This document shows, piece after piece, positions 18,240 through 27,887 of a DNA stretch of 58,405 bases. This stretch comes from Chromatiaceae bacterium (GTDB lineage: Bacteria > Pseudomonadota > Gammaproteobacteria > Chromatiales > Chromatiaceae): positions 1 to 58,405 of the forward strand of contig JAJDNF010000075.1 in assembly GCA_022340805.1 (NCBI GenBank), in the 5' to 3' direction. The notes under the pieces were generated by a model. It had not been told where the DNA came from and made no database searches. It worked only from the letters and a program-made list of their open reading frames with translations. Every line of letters starts with the position of its first letter. Position 1 is the stretch's first letter. Position numbers and translations under genes: made by a program.

Positions 18240-18394
18240 CGCGACGAGCGACGCGAATCGCACCGGGTTCGCCATTGCTCGGTGCATTACAGCCTGCGGC
18301 CCAATGCACCCTACAAGGGTTGTGGGACTGACCGCCGATATGCCCGCCCACGAAGGTTGACCGTAGGGTGCCATGAGCGACGCGAATCGCACCG
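18240..18394. repeat. GTAGGGTGC-family intergenic repeats
   Basis: The gap between hvfX and the lipoprotein gene holds fragments of the window-wide repeat family: GGTGCATTAC...AATGCACCCTAC (18280-18313) and GTAGGGTGCCATGAGCGACG...CGCACCG (18363-18394), plus GCGACGCGAATCGCACCG (18248-18265). Confidence 0.7.
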
Positions 18395-18499
18395 TCATCC
18401 GCCGCCATCAGGTGGATTAACGCTGGGGCTGGGCCTGCCTCCACCAAGGCATGCCGACTTCTGTCAGCAGACCGGCCTGAGCGAGACCTATCGACGGCA

Positions 18500-19408
18500 T
18501 CAGTTCAGCTGCGAGCCGCCAGAGGTGCATGGGCTGAGATCCTGCCACGCCAGCTGCCGACGCTCGACATTGCCGGGGACAGCCTCGAGGTCTTCACGCA
18601 TGTCGCGCACCTTCTCGAGGAAACCGGCGCGCTGCTCGTCTGTCAGGGTCTCGTCCAGGGCCAGGACCAGCCCGACGCTCGCATGGCGCACCTGTTCTAT
18701 CTTGTGCTCCAGGCCGACCGGCAGGTCGTCGAAGTCGACCCACCAGTCGACCAGAAAACGGCGCAGTGTCTGCTCGTCGGCGCCCTGCCGCAGCAGCGCC
18801 AGCAGTCGCTGTTGCTGTTGCGCGCGGTACTCGAGCCAGTCCCCGGCCACATCGGGCATGTCGCCGACGGCCTTTTCGACCAGGCGGAGCTGCCCGGTCG
18901 ACAGCTCGCCGGTCCAGCGTTCGGTGCGCTCGATATATCGCTCGATGCGGTCGCGTTCGCGCCTGGCGGGGTCCTCATCCAGGTAGTCTTCGCGGTAGGC
19001 CTGGTTGCGCTTTTCCAGCTCCGCGGCCAGGTGATCGGCCTGCTGCGGCGAGATATCGAGCAGCACCGCCGCGGCGCGCGGCACTGCCCATTCAGCGTGC
19101 GCCCGATACGCGCGGTCGGCCGCCTCGATCCAGCAGGTCAGCTCATCGGCGCTCAGGCCTTTGGCCGACGACGCCTCCATCGCGCGCAACAGATTGATGA
19201 CCGCCGGCAGCAGTTCACGCCGATGCTCGTCCATCGCAAGCCTGAACATTTCGCGCCAGGAATCCTGCTGCGCGTCGCTCGCGTCCATCAGGTCGCTGGC
19301 CCAGCGCTCGGCCAACCAGTCGGCATTGTCGTACAGCAGTTCGGTACGGCTGCAGCCGGCCAGCAGCACCAGCGCCAGGATGCTCAGCAAGCGGTACAAC
19401 GACGACAT
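18500..19408 (-). CDS. DUF6279 family lipoprotein
   Basis: A 302-aa predicted outer-membrane or periplasmic lipoprotein. A short signal peptide ends in the lipobox LLAGC (about residues 15-19) and is followed by the family start LLYDNADWLAERW. The rest is a highly charged, mostly helical domain rich in Glu/Arg (for example RRERDRIERYIERTERW). I recognise DUF6279 from this layout. The function is unknown. It is convergent with the hvf operon across the repeat region. Confidence 0.8.
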   Translation of the reverse strand: MSSLYRLLSILALVLLAGCSRTELLYDNADWLAERWASDLMDASDAQQDSWREMFRLAMDEHRRELLPAVINLLRAMEASSAKGLSADELTCWIEAADRAYRAHAEWAVPRAAAVLLDISPQQADHLAAELEKRNQAYREDYLDEDPARRERDRIERYIERTERWTGELSTGQLRLVEKAVGDMPDVAGDWLEYRAQQQQRLLALLRQGADEQTLRRFLVDWWVDFDDLPVGLEHKIEQVRHASVGLVLALDETLTDEQRAGFLEKVRDMREDLEAVPGNVERRQLAWQDLSPCTSGGSQLN

Positions 19409-19889
19409 ATAGCGCCCCCCGGGAAAGATTCAGCAGGCGCTTGGCCGTGGGCCCGCGCCGCAAAAGCCTAGACATGCATGTTGCAACATGCAGGCTAGAC
19501 ACCCGAACACGGCGGATAGTTTCACCGACGGCGTGGCCCGGCAAGCCGATTCCGGGCATTCCAATGTCCAGGCGCCGCGGCTTCCATTACATCGGACCGA
19601 TCCGTGCAACCAGGCTGAATGCTTGAGACGGATCGTGGCAACCGAACCCCGCTACCAAAGGGCTGGACCGCAAGCTGCGCGGCGCCGCAATCGGTTCACT
19701 ATCGGCACGGCGGTCCTGGCCGCTGCTGCAGCGCAGCCGCATGAGATCGACAGGTGGTGCATGTGCAGATTCGGTAATGATCGGCATCGGTGGCATTGGC
19801 CGATACAGGCTTTGCGGTACGTCAAACATTTGCGATAGTTCAGCCTCGGCGACATTTCCCCGAGGCCCGGCGAGGAAGTTGGCAAATCG
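19409..19889. other. Divergent intergenic region with an 18-bp palindrome
   Basis: About 480 bases between a minus-strand lipoprotein gene and the plus-strand glycosyltransferase gene. No credible ORF. The one clear structure is the palindrome TGCATGTTGCAACATGCA at 19475-19492, a possible operator for either gene. Confidence 0.45.
19475..19492. promoter_or_regulatory. Perfect 18-bp palindrome
   Basis: TGCATGTTGCAACATGCA is fully self-complementary with no spacer, 67 bases upstream of the lipoprotein start. The size and symmetry fit a dimeric repressor site. No regulator is adjacent, so this remains a suggestion. Confidence 0.35.
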
Positions 19890-20813
19890 ATGGACGTAGG
19901 ATTGTGCATGGTCGTGCGGGACGAGGCGCACCAGTTGGTCGAGTGCCTCGCTCCTGTAATCGATCTGTTCGACCAGATTGCGATTGTCGATACGGGTTCT
20001 CGGGACGGTACGCCGCAACTCTTGCTGGATCGGTTCGGCATCGAAGTCTTGTATCGGGACCTGGATGAAAACCGCTGCGGCTGCCTGTGCGACCCTCGGC
20101 ATGATGGCCTGGCGCTGCTTTCCACTCCCTGGGTCCTGTTGCTGGACGCCGATGAACGGCTCGAACGCAGCATGCTCGAACACATACGCGCCCTCCCCGA
20201 CGACCCCTCGATGGCCGGCTATTTCGGCCGCTGGCTGAATCGTTCCGCGGGCGAATCAGACTTCGAGGACTACAAACTCTTCCTGTTTCGCAACGGCCTT
20301 CGCCCACGGGGCCTGGTGCACGATGTGGTGCAGCTCGACATCCGCTCGCGTGGCCTTCACGCCGGGTGGCTAGAAGGCCTCGATATCCTGCATCTGCCAG
20401 ACGCTGGGCGTCGCCAGTCGAAGGCCGAACGCTATCGGCAAAGGTTGCAGTGTGCGATCGATCTGCAGCCGGATTTCTATCGCTATTACTGGTTCCTGGG
20501 CTATATGGAGTTTCGCGCCGGCCACTGGCAAAGGTCGGCCGAGCTGTTGTCCCGGGCTACCGGGGTGTGCTCGGCACAGTTTCCGGTCGAGTGCCTCAAC
20601 AGTGCGATGGTATTGTCCGAGCTGTTTGCCAGGCAGCAGGATGAGCGTGCACTCGAACGGGTGCTGGCTCGCGCCTGCGCTTTCTTCGACGAGGCATCGG
20701 AAGACTTCGAGGTGCGCATCAATTTCCGCCTCGGCCCCTGGCTGGAGGCCGCCTGGGAGAACCTGCGCCACGGTCGAATGGACCGCATCCGCGCGTATCG
20801 CTTCGCATGCTGA
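19890..20813 (+). CDS. Family 2-type glycosyltransferase
   Basis: A 307-aa cytoplasmic glycosyltransferase with the GT-A start GLCMVVRDEAHQLVECL, the nucleotide-binding IVDTGSRDGT and a metal-binding DAD in LLLDADERL (about 89-97). A C-terminal helical, TPR-like region (about 195-300) follows, as in WaaE/RfaS-like GT2 enzymes. Acceptor and sugar are not predictable. It is convergent with the phosphatase-fold gene, ending 13 bases from it, and could belong to the same surface-polysaccharide locus. Confidence 0.8.
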   Translation: MDVGLCMVVRDEAHQLVECLAPVIDLFDQIAIVDTGSRDGTPQLLLDRFGIEVLYRDLDENRCGCLCDPRHDGLALLSTPWVLLLDADERLERSMLEHIRALPDDPSMAGYFGRWLNRSAGESDFEDYKLFLFRNGLRPRGLVHDVVQLDIRSRGLHAGWLEGLDILHLPDAGRRQSKAERYRQRLQCAIDLQPDFYRYYWFLGYMEFRAGHWQRSAELLSRATGVCSAQFPVECLNSAMVLSELFARQQDERALERVLARACAFFDEASEDFEVRINFRLGPWLEAAWENLRHGRMDRIRAYRFAC

Positions 20814-20826
20814 TCGATGCGAAGCG

Positions 20827-22413
20827 TTACAGCACGGCCCGCCCATCGACATAATCCGGCACGGCCTGGCCGAGCAGCGACAACAGCGTCGCAGTCAGGT
20901 CGGTCGCCTGCAGGTCACTGAGCCTCGATCCAGGCTGTATCCGCGGCCCGCGTGCGGCCAGAAAGCCCTGCGAACAATGCCCACCGGTACGGAAATACGG
21001 CAGCGGACCGATGCGGCCCGCGGACGGGCTTTCGATCAAGTCGGTCGCGGTATCCTCCTGCCACAGCACGATCAGGTCGGCCGGCGGCCCAAAACCGTCG
21101 TCATCAAGCGGATCCTGTCGCACGCGCACGATCTCTTTGACCATCGGTTTACCGCTGCGCGCATCGCGCACCGCGCTGAGGTAGTCGCAGATCTCGTCAC
21201 AGGTGCGCTGGTAGTCTCCTGGCGCCACCTGACCGTCGCGCTCGCGTCCCTGCACATTGATGCGGATCAGCCCTTCGGAGTATGTCGGCAGCGCGAAGGC
21301 CCGCATGCGCGGCCACAAGGGGCGGTACCAGTTGGCCGGCTGCCAGTGCATCGGGTCACCGCGCTGCGCCTGCCGGTCTGGTGATTCCAGCTCGGCGTCA
21401 CCGCGCGCGGTGCGCAATCGCCAGACCTCGTCCTTCCAGTGCGCCGGATAATCCCGACCGGGCGCGATATCGACCGCGCCCCCCAGCATCTGCTGCCCTG
21501 GGAAACTCCACCGGTACAACAGTTCCGGCAGGAACGCCATGCTCGGCAGATCCAGCACATTTTCCGCGATCCCGTAGATCGAGAACAACACCACATCGGC
21601 ATCGTCCGGCGCCGCGTCCAGAACCGCTGCCAACGCGCGGTCCACGGCCTGGAACACCTCCAGCAGCGGGTCATCGCTGCGTCCCTGCATCAGCGTGTCG
21701 TGCAGCGGGTGCCGCTGACTGACATGCCACAGCAGATGGCTGGCGGTATGGGTCTCGGAGAACACGCCGAGGAACAGATCCCAGGGCTCGCGCACGAGCA
21801 GATCACGCATCATCGCCGCGCGACGCGCGGCACCGGCGACCAGCCGATCGCGCAGTCCCTCGATGGCGGCCATGTCGTAACTGCTCGGGATGCGATATGA
21901 ATAGACCTCCTCGCCCGCCTCGCTGACCTCCGGCGCCGAGGTCTCGAACATCGGATGCGCGCCATGGCGTGCAAGCAGCTCTGCCATCAGGCCCTGCGGT
22001 TGCGATGTGCGCAGACACTGGTTCGCCTCAGTACCCCAACCGAGTACCTGCACGCCATTCACGCCGTCCACCAGGCGCGCCAACGGCGGATCAAACACCG
22101 CCACGCGTTTCGCCGGCATGTAGGCGTAGAACGGCGGATACTTGTTGAAAGCGTAAGCGCTGCGTTCCTCGGCGGCATAGCGTGCCGGATCGTACTGTAC
22201 ATGTCCCCATTCGCCGGTCTGACCCGGCAGGGCCCCGGTTAGGAACGTGATCCACGATGTCTCGGTACGGTAATAGCGCACATTGTTGACGGTGCCGAAC
22301 GCACCCTCGGCGCGAAAACGGGCGAGGTTTGGAAGCAGCCCACGATCCATCCAGTCTTCCAGCAGGCGCGGGTTGCAGGCGTCCAGGCCGATAGCCACCA
22401 GCGGCGCGCTCAT
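20827..22413 (-). CDS. Alkaline-phosphatase-superfamily phosphohydrolase or transferase
   Basis: A 528-aa protein of the type I phosphodiesterase/nucleotide pyrophosphatase-like branch. The N-terminus has a metal-binding Asp in VAIGLDACNPRLLEDW and PNLARFRAEGAFG, with a nucleophile region ETSWITFLTGALPG (about 51-64). Later metal ligands are likely in GVFSETHTASHLLWH and in the late RTGGHCSQGF segment. No signal peptide is seen. It overlaps the upstream CapK-like gene by 4 bases, so the two form an operon. The substrate is unknown; a head-group or polysaccharide substituent is plausible. Confidence 0.75.
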   Translation of the reverse strand: MSAPLVAIGLDACNPRLLEDWMDRGLLPNLARFRAEGAFGTVNNVRYYRTETSWITFLTGALPGQTGEWGHVQYDPARYAAEERSAYAFNKYPPFYAYMPAKRVAVFDPPLARLVDGVNGVQVLGWGTEANQCLRTSQPQGLMAELLARHGAHPMFETSAPEVSEAGEEVYSYRIPSSYDMAAIEGLRDRLVAGAARRAAMMRDLLVREPWDLFLGVFSETHTASHLLWHVSQRHPLHDTLMQGRSDDPLLEVFQAVDRALAAVLDAAPDDADVVLFSIYGIAENVLDLPSMAFLPELLYRWSFPGQQMLGGAVDIAPGRDYPAHWKDEVWRLRTARGDAELESPDRQAQRGDPMHWQPANWYRPLWPRMRAFALPTYSEGLIRINVQGRERDGQVAPGDYQRTCDEICDYLSAVRDARSGKPMVKEIVRVRQDPLDDDGFGPPADLIVLWQEDTATDLIESPSAGRIGPLPYFRTGGHCSQGFLAARGPRIQPGSRLSDLQATDLTATLLSLLGQAVPDYVDGRAVL

Positions 22414-23876
22414 TGCGGGTCCTGCCCGGGCGCATCGGTCACCGCCTGGACCTTGGACACGAACTCCTCGTACTTGCCCGAGGGACTGCGTTCGATGCTC
22501 GCGGGATAACTGAAGCGTATCGCGAACGGATGGCCGAGACGCTCCACGATCATCGCCCGCAGACCCTCCTCCTCTTCGCTGCTCAATGCGCGCTCGACCA
22601 CCAGCCGCGCCTCGAGGTTGTGTAAATCGTGTTGCACCAGCTGATGCTGCACCACGGGTGCCACCTCACGATAGAAGGTCGCCGCCAGGCTCGGCCAGCG
22701 TTGTTCGCCGTTGGGCAATACCAGCATGTTGCGCACGCGCCCGAGGATACGCGACAGCACCGGCAGGCCACGTCCACACGGGCATGGCGGCCCCACCTCT
22801 GCGTAGTCGCCGATCTCGTAACGCAGCAACGGCATCGCGAAGTTGTGCAGGGTCGTGACCAGTACCCGTCCGGTTTCGCCGGGGCCGCACGCCCGGCCCT
22901 GCGCGTCGACGACCTCGAGCAGCACGTTCTCCGACTGCACATGATAATGCGCATGCTCCGGACACTGCAGCGCCAATGATCCCGCCTCCTGTGCGGAATA
23001 GGTATCGACGACCGGCACACCCCAGGCCGCCTGCAGGATCGCGCGCAGCTCGTCATCCACGGCCTCCGACACCAGGCGCACCTCGCGCAGACCGGGCAGC
23101 GCGACGCCCTCGGCGAGGCTGGTGCGCGCCAATGCCGCGGCGTTGGAGGGAAAGGTGATCAGGTAAGCCGGGTTCATCCGCGACAGCCATTCCAACTGGC
23201 GGCGCGGGTCCGTATGGATATCCAGCGCCATACCCGGGCCACTGGCATGCAGCAGATTGACCGGCGAGCCCCAGTCCGGGAGATCCAGACCCTGCGGATA
23301 GGCGGCATCGACGCCGGCAGCAAAGTGCCTGATCGCCGCCAGCGAGGCGCCGAGATCGCGCCGATGCCAGTAGTGGTCACGCAGCGCGAACGCGTTCCAT
23401 AGCAGCCGGGTGGTCTCCGTGGTCGCGACCCGGATCGGCGTGCCGGTGGACCCGGAGGTCTCTGCGAGGCCGAGCTGGCGGTGCCCGGGCGGCGGTTTGC
23501 GCACCTTCAGCGCCTGCACATTGGCCTGCAGCTGCTGGCGGGTAAGGATCGGCACCCGTTCCCATGACGCCGACACGGGGGCCTTGGTGCCAGTCATACC
23601 CGCCTCTGCCAGGCGCTGGCGATAAAACGGCAGTGCGTCGCGGACGAACTCGAGCAGCGTCGCCAGTTGCGCAGACTGCTGCTCGCGCACGCGCTCGGCC
23701 GCCCACCACTGGCTCTGCTCCAGCTGCTGCAACACCGCCAGCAGCAGCGCGGTGGACTTGTCCGGCAGGGCCGGGAACAGGTGCTGCGGGGACGCGGAGG
23801 CGAGACGCAGCGCAGCGCTTGGGTGATTCACCGGCGACCGTGCCGGCCTTGCCTCGCTCGCCGAAGGCGGATGCAT
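22410..23876 (-). CDS. CapK/PaaK-like adenylate-forming enzyme
   Basis: A 488-aa member of the phenylacetate-CoA ligase/CapK family. The phosphate-binding loop is ETSGSTGTPIRV (about 145), the later acid motif DTYSAQEAG (about 297), and RYEIGDYAEVG plus a Cys-rich CPCGRG loop precede the C-terminal lid ending near SPSGKYEEF. CapK relatives occur in capsule and exopolysaccharide loci, whereas true PaaK enzymes sit with phenylacetate genes, none of which are here. It lies between a glycosyltransferase/phosphohydrolase pair and a PEP-CTERM gene. Confidence 0.82.
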   Translation of the reverse strand: MHPPSASEARPARSPVNHPSAALRLASASPQHLFPALPDKSTALLLAVLQQLEQSQWWAAERVREQQSAQLATLLEFVRDALPFYRQRLAEAGMTGTKAPVSASWERVPILTRQQLQANVQALKVRKPPPGHRQLGLAETSGSTGTPIRVATTETTRLLWNAFALRDHYWHRRDLGASLAAIRHFAAGVDAAYPQGLDLPDWGSPVNLLHASGPGMALDIHTDPRRQLEWLSRMNPAYLITFPSNAAALARTSLAEGVALPGLREVRLVSEAVDDELRAILQAAWGVPVVDTYSAQEAGSLALQCPEHAHYHVQSENVLLEVVDAQGRACGPGETGRVLVTTLHNFAMPLLRYEIGDYAEVGPPCPCGRGLPVLSRILGRVRNMLVLPNGEQRWPSLAATFYREVAPVVQHQLVQHDLHNLEARLVVERALSSEEEEGLRAMIVERLGHPFAIRFSYPASIERSPSGKYEEFVSKVQAVTDAPGQDPQ

Positions 23877-23977
23877 GCTCAGTCGGACCCCGTATATCGT
23901 TTGCTGGCGGATGCGTATCGCGCACCGTAGGAGCCGCTGCGACGCTTGTCAACGCGTGCGGCGAAACCACGCACGGG

Positions 23978-24033
23978 CTGTCGACAATCTTTACAGTTGT
24001 TCCGTACAGGACCCTGCCCGGCCAGAATAACTA
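23978..24033 (+). promoter_or_regulatory. Dyad plus -10-like box upstream of the second PEP-CTERM gene
   Basis: CTGTCGACAATCTTTACAG (23978-23996) and TAACTA (24028-24033) reproduce the layout seen in front of the first PEP-CTERM gene. Both dyads fit CTGTCGA-N6-TTACAG, and CTGCCC occurs between dyad and box in both. No -35 consensus precedes TAACTA, which fits activator dependence. Confidence 0.6.
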
Positions 24034-24113
24034 CTGTCAATTTAGCAACTTAGCAGAACAGGTACGGTAATTGCTGAGTTAGGCCGTCAATTCATCGCGC
24101 GGGACACGGGGCC

Positions 24114-24689
24114 ATGAGCAAGAAGAAACACAGAACAACGGTTCGGGTCGCCGCCGCTGCCGGCATGGCCCTCGCAGTGGGCGTGGCCAACGCAGTGCCT
24201 GTGATCGATGGCGGTGAGGGCATCGGCGACAAGGTCTGGGAGGATCTCAACAGGAACGGCCTCCAGGAAATCAGCGAGCCCGGCATTCCAGACGTGCAGG
24301 TCTCACTGCTCGACTTCAACAACAATGTCCTGGCCACCACCCTTACCGACGCGCTTGGGATGTACGCCTTTACCGGGTTGGGCAACGGCAGTCCCGGTCC
24401 CGGCAACGCTGACGACTATTTCATAAGATTCGACCTGCTCCCGGGATTCATGTTTTCGCCACAGGACATCGGGGTTGACGACGCCATTGACAGCGATGCA
24501 AACCCGGCGACCGGGTTAAGCAGCATGACCAGTCTCAATGACTATGGGTTATTCGACAGCACCGTCGACGCCGGCATGTACCGCGAACAACAGGCCGAAG
24601 TGCCCGCACCGGCAGCCCTGTCGCTGCTCGGCCTCGGGCTTGTCGGTCTCGGCTTCCAACATCGCCGCAGGCAGATAAGAAAGCCCTGA
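24114..24689 (+). CDS. SdrD B-like domain protein with PEP-CTERM-type anchor
   Basis: A 191-aa exported protein. The signal peptide (TTVRVAAAAGMALAVGVANA) is followed by one SdrD-B/Cna-B-like beta-sandwich: IGDKVWEDLNRNGLQE, GIPDVQVSLLD and TTLTDALGMYAFTGL. It ends in a sorting tail of the VPAPAAL variety (VPAPAALSLLGLGLVGLGF then RRRQ). These domains make calcium-stabilised surface fibres in other bacteria; exosortase would process the tail. It is transcribed alone, with a strong terminator 22 bases after the stop. Confidence 0.85.
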   Translation: MSKKKHRTTVRVAAAAGMALAVGVANAVPVIDGGEGIGDKVWEDLNRNGLQEISEPGIPDVQVSLLDFNNNVLATTLTDALGMYAFTGLGNGSPGPGNADDYFIRFDLLPGFMFSPQDIGVDDAIDSDANPATGLSSMTSLNDYGLFDSTVDAGMYREQQAEVPAPAALSLLGLGLVGLGFQHRRRQIRKP

Positions 24690-24710
24690 GGTTCTCCACG
24701 CCTGCGCGCC

Positions 24711-24742
24711 AACAGCCCCGCTTCCGCGGGGCTGTTGTTTTT
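24711..24742 (+). terminator. Rho-independent terminator
   Basis: AACAGCCCCGC (24711-24721), loop TTCC, GCGGGGCTGTT (24726-24736), then GTTTTTC. A textbook 11-bp stem with a T-run. Confidence 0.92.
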
Positions 24743-24809
24743 CGCGGTGCGGGAATGCGAGGTGCAGATGCCGCTGCCAACCGATCCGCCGGTCGGCATC
24801 TGCGCATGT

Positions 24810-27800
24810 TCAGGCAGCAGTATCGCGATGGAACAACGAATAGACAGCAGGAATCAGCAGCAGCGTGATCAGGGTCGAGGCCGCGAGACCGCCAAGCACC
24901 GCACGCGCCAGCGGCGCCTGGGCATCGGCGCCCTCACCGATACCGAATGCCAGCGGCAACAGCGCGAGGATGGTCGTCAGCGTGGTCATCAGGATCGGCC
25001 GCAGACGCCGCCGGCCCGCCTCGCTGAGTGCGTCCGGAATGGACATGCCTTCGTGGCGCAGGCGCCGCGTCTGATCGACCAGCAGGATCGCATTGTTGAC
25101 GACGATGCCACCCAGCATGATGCAGCCGATCGCCGATTGCAGATTGAGCGTGGTCTCGGTCAGAAACAGGGTCAGCAGCACACCGACCGCCGCCACCGGA
25201 ACCGAAAGCATCACCACCAACGGGTCGCGCAGCGATTCGTATTGGGATGCCAGGACCATGTACACCAGGACCAGGGCCAGCACCAGTGACACCAGCAGCT
25301 CGTCGAATGCCCTTTCCTGCTCCTGGTAATTGCCGGCGATGGTCAGGTCGTAACCGGCCGGGCGGGGAATGTCCTGCAGGCGCACGCGCACGTCCCCGAT
25401 CACTGAACCGAGGTCGCGGCCGTCGACATTGGCGGTCACGCTGACCAGGCGTTGCTGGTCCTTGCGCTCGACGATCACCGGGCCGCGTCCGCTATCGCTG
25501 GTGACCAGGTTGCGCAGCGCCACCTGTTCGCCGTCGGGGGTGCGCAGCGTCAGGTCCAGGATCTCGTCGATCGAACGCCTCTCCGCATCCTCGAGCTGGA
25601 CCAGGATGCGGTAGGAATCTCCCTGGGCGCGGAACTCGCCGGCCTTCGAACCGGCAACCGCGGTTTCGATCACCTCGGTCACATCGCGCACATTGAGCCC
25701 GAGGTCGGCAATCTTGTCGCGCAGCACGTGAATCTGTTGCTGCGGGATGCCCGCCTCACGACTGACGTCGACATCCGTGACGCCGGGCACCCCGCCGATC
25801 GCATCCGCCACCTGCCTGGCCAGGGCCGCGAGCGTGTCCAGCTCGAAGCCACGCACCTCGACGGTGACGCCCTCCTCGGTGGCCAGGATGCGCTCGAGCA
25901 GGAACTGGCCCTGCGGTGCCCGGGTGCGGATCGTCATCCCCGGGATCTGCCCGTCCAGGCGCCGGCGCAGGTCGCTGGCAATGTCGCTGTTGGAGCGCTG
26001 GCGAGCTGCCGCCGGGGTCAGGGACAGGCGGATCTCGCCCTGCGCCTTGGCGCTGCCGCGGGTACCCGAGGTGACCACCGTGGCGACCGAGGAGACCGCC
26101 TCGGGCACCTCTGCGTACACGATCTCCTCCATCTGCCGGGTCTGGCGGTCGATGATGTCCAGGCGCGTCCCGACGTCCATCTCGCCGCTGACACGGACCT
26201 CGCCCTCGTCGCTCGGCGGCAGGAACTCGCTGCCGATGTACGGCGCCAGCAGCAGACTGGCGGCGAAGATCAGTGTCGAAACCGTCACGGTCATCAGGCG
26301 ATGCCGAAGCACCCCGCGCAGCAGGTCGCGGTAGCCGTTCTCCATCGCGGTCAGCGCTGCCCCTGCGCGCGCGCTCAGCCGGGACGACCAACCGGCGCTG
26401 CCGGCCTCCCGGCTGCCGCCTGCTAGCAGCCTGGAGGCCAGCATCGGCACCAGGCTGAGCGCAACCAGCAGCGAGCAGAACAGCGAAAACATGATCACGT
26501 AGGCCAGTTCCTTGAACAGCACACCGGGCACGCCGCGCACGAACACCAGCGGCAGGAAGATGGTCAGGGTGGTCAGGGTGCCGGCCGTCACCGCCGCGGC
26601 CACCTCGCGGGTACCGATGATGGCCGCACTGCGCGGCGTGTCGGCGTGTTCCTGGTGACGACGATAGATGTTCTCCAGCACCACCACGGAACTGTCCACC
26701 ATCATGCCCACGCCGAGGGCGAGGCCGCCCAGGGTCATCAGATTCAGCGTGAAGCCAGCGAAGTACAGCAATGCGAAAGTGGCCACGACCGAGATCGGGA
26801 TGGCCAGCGAGATCACGACCGTACTGCGTATATTGCGCAGGAAGAACAGCAGCACCAGTACCGCCAGCGAGCCGCCGTAGAGCACCGATCGGGCGACGTT
26901 GTCGATCGAGCGCTCGATGAAGTTGCCCTGGTTGATGACCGGCACGATGTGGATCTGCGGGAACAGTCGGTTCAATTCATCGACCTCGGCCAATACCCGG
27001 TGGGCCACCTCCACCGTGTTGGCCTCGGCCTGTTTGCGGATCGCCACCCGTATGCCGCGCTCGCCATTGACCCGGATTACCCGGTTCAGCTTTTCATAGG
27101 TGTCCCTGACCTTGGCGACCTGGCCCAGGGTCACCTGCGCGCCATCGCGCTTGCTGATCACGGTGTTGCGGATCTCGTCCAGGTCGGTGAACTCTGCCGG
27201 GGCGCGCAGCGTGACCTCGTAGGCGCCGCGCTCGATCTTACCGGCAGGCAGGTCCAGGTTCGCGTCGCGGATCGCGTCGAGCACGTCGTTCAGCGGCAGC
27301 CCCAGCGCGTTGACCTTGGCCGGGTCGAGTTCGACGCGCACCTCGCGGGTAAAGCCGCCCCAGGGGTCGACCTGCGCCACCCCCGGGATGCGCGCGAAGC
27401 GGTAACGGATCTGATCCTCGAGGATCTTGGTCAATTCGACCGGATCGAGCGTGCTCGATATGCCGAGCAACACCACCGGGAAACTGTCGACATCGAACTT
27501 GGTGACCCGCGGACCGACGATGTCGTCCGGCAGCTCACTGACCTCGTCCTGCAGGGTCGCCTGCACGTCGACCGCCACCGCGTCGATGTCCGACCCCCAG
27601 TCGAAACTCGCCCGCACGCTGCTGTTGCCGTCGTACGACTGCGAGGACATCTCCACCACGCCGGGTACGGTGGCGACGATCTCCTCGACGATCTGCGTGA
27701 CCAGGCGTTCCATCACGATCGGATCCGCGCCTGCGTACTGGGTGCGGATCGTCAGGGTCGGCAGTTCGATGCTCGGCAGCAGGTCGATCTGCAGCCGGCT

Positions 27801-27887
27801 GAAGGCCACCAGGCCCAGCACCACGACGATCAAGGTCACCATCGTGGTGAACACCGGGCGCCGGACACTTGCACGCGCCAGATTCAT
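24810..27887 (-). CDS. RND efflux pump inner-membrane permease (HAE1-like)
   Basis: A 1025-aa proton-driven RND transporter with the usual 12-helix, two-large-loop design. It begins [19 protein letters not shown], has the porter segment [17 protein letters not shown]4 motif [20 protein letters not shown] with a single Asp where AcrB-type pumps have Asp-Asp, and a late [22 protein letters not shown]. The ATG overlaps the adaptor gene by 4 bases, so the two form an operon. No outer-membrane TolC partner is encoded nearby. Substrate range is not predictable. Confidence 0.93.
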   Translation of the reverse strand: MNLARASVRRPVFTTMVTLIVVVLGLVAFSRLQIDLLPSIELPTLTIRTQYAGADPIVMERLVTQIVEEIVATVPGVVEMSSQSYDGNSSVRASFDWGSDIDAVAVDVQATLQDEVSELPDDIVGPRVTKFDVDSFPVVLLGISSTLDPVELTKILEDQIRYRFARIPGVAQVDPWGGFTREVRVELDPAKVNALGLPLNDVLDAIRDANLDLPAGKIERGAYEVTLRAPAEFTDLDEIRNTVISKRDGAQVTLGQVAKVRDTYEKLNRVIRVNGERGIRVAIRKQAEANTVEVAHRVLAEVDELNRLFPQIHIVPVINQGNFIERSIDNVARSVLYGGSLAVLVLLFFLRNIRSTVVISLAIPISVVATFALLYFAGFTLNLMTLGGLALGVGMMVDSSVVVLENIYRRHQEHADTPRSAAIIGTREVAAAVTAGTLTTLTIFLPLVFVRGVPGVLFKELAYVIMFSLFCSLLVALSLVPMLASRLLAGGSREAGSAGWSSRLSARAGAALTAMENGYRDLLRGVLRHRLMTVTVSTLIFAASLLLAPYIGSEFLPPSDEGEVRVSGEMDVGTRLDIIDRQTRQMEEIVYAEVPEAVSSVATVVTSGTRGSAKAQGEIRLSLTPAAARQRSNSDIASDLRRRLDGQIPGMTIRTRAPQGQFLLERILATEEGVTVEVRGFELDTLAALARQVADAIGGVPGVTDVDVSREAGIPQQQIHVLRDKIADLGLNVRDVTEVIETAVAGSKAGEFRAQGDSYRILVQLEDAERRSIDEILDLTLRTPDGEQVALRNLVTSDSGRGPVIVERKDQQRLVSVTANVDGRDLGSVIGDVRVRLQDIPRPAGYDLTIAGNYQEQERAFDELLVSLVLALVLVYMVLASQYESLRDPLVVMLSVPVAAVGVLLTLFLTETTLNLQSAIGCIMLGGIVVNNAILLVDQTRRLRHEGMSIPDALSEAGRRRLRPILMTTLTTILALLPLAFGIGEGADAQAPLARAVLGGLAASTLITLLLIPAVYSLFHRDTAA

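Noticed and set aside
18180-18447. Small minus-strand frames between hvfX and the lipoprotein gene
   Set aside because: They are translations of the GTAGGGTGC repeat family, which yields similar short peptides wherever it occurs.
23997-24027. Sigma-54 promoter for the second PEP-CTERM gene
   Set aside because: A GG-N10-GC pair can be found, but the rest of the consensus is missing and the first PEP-CTERM gene has no equivalent.
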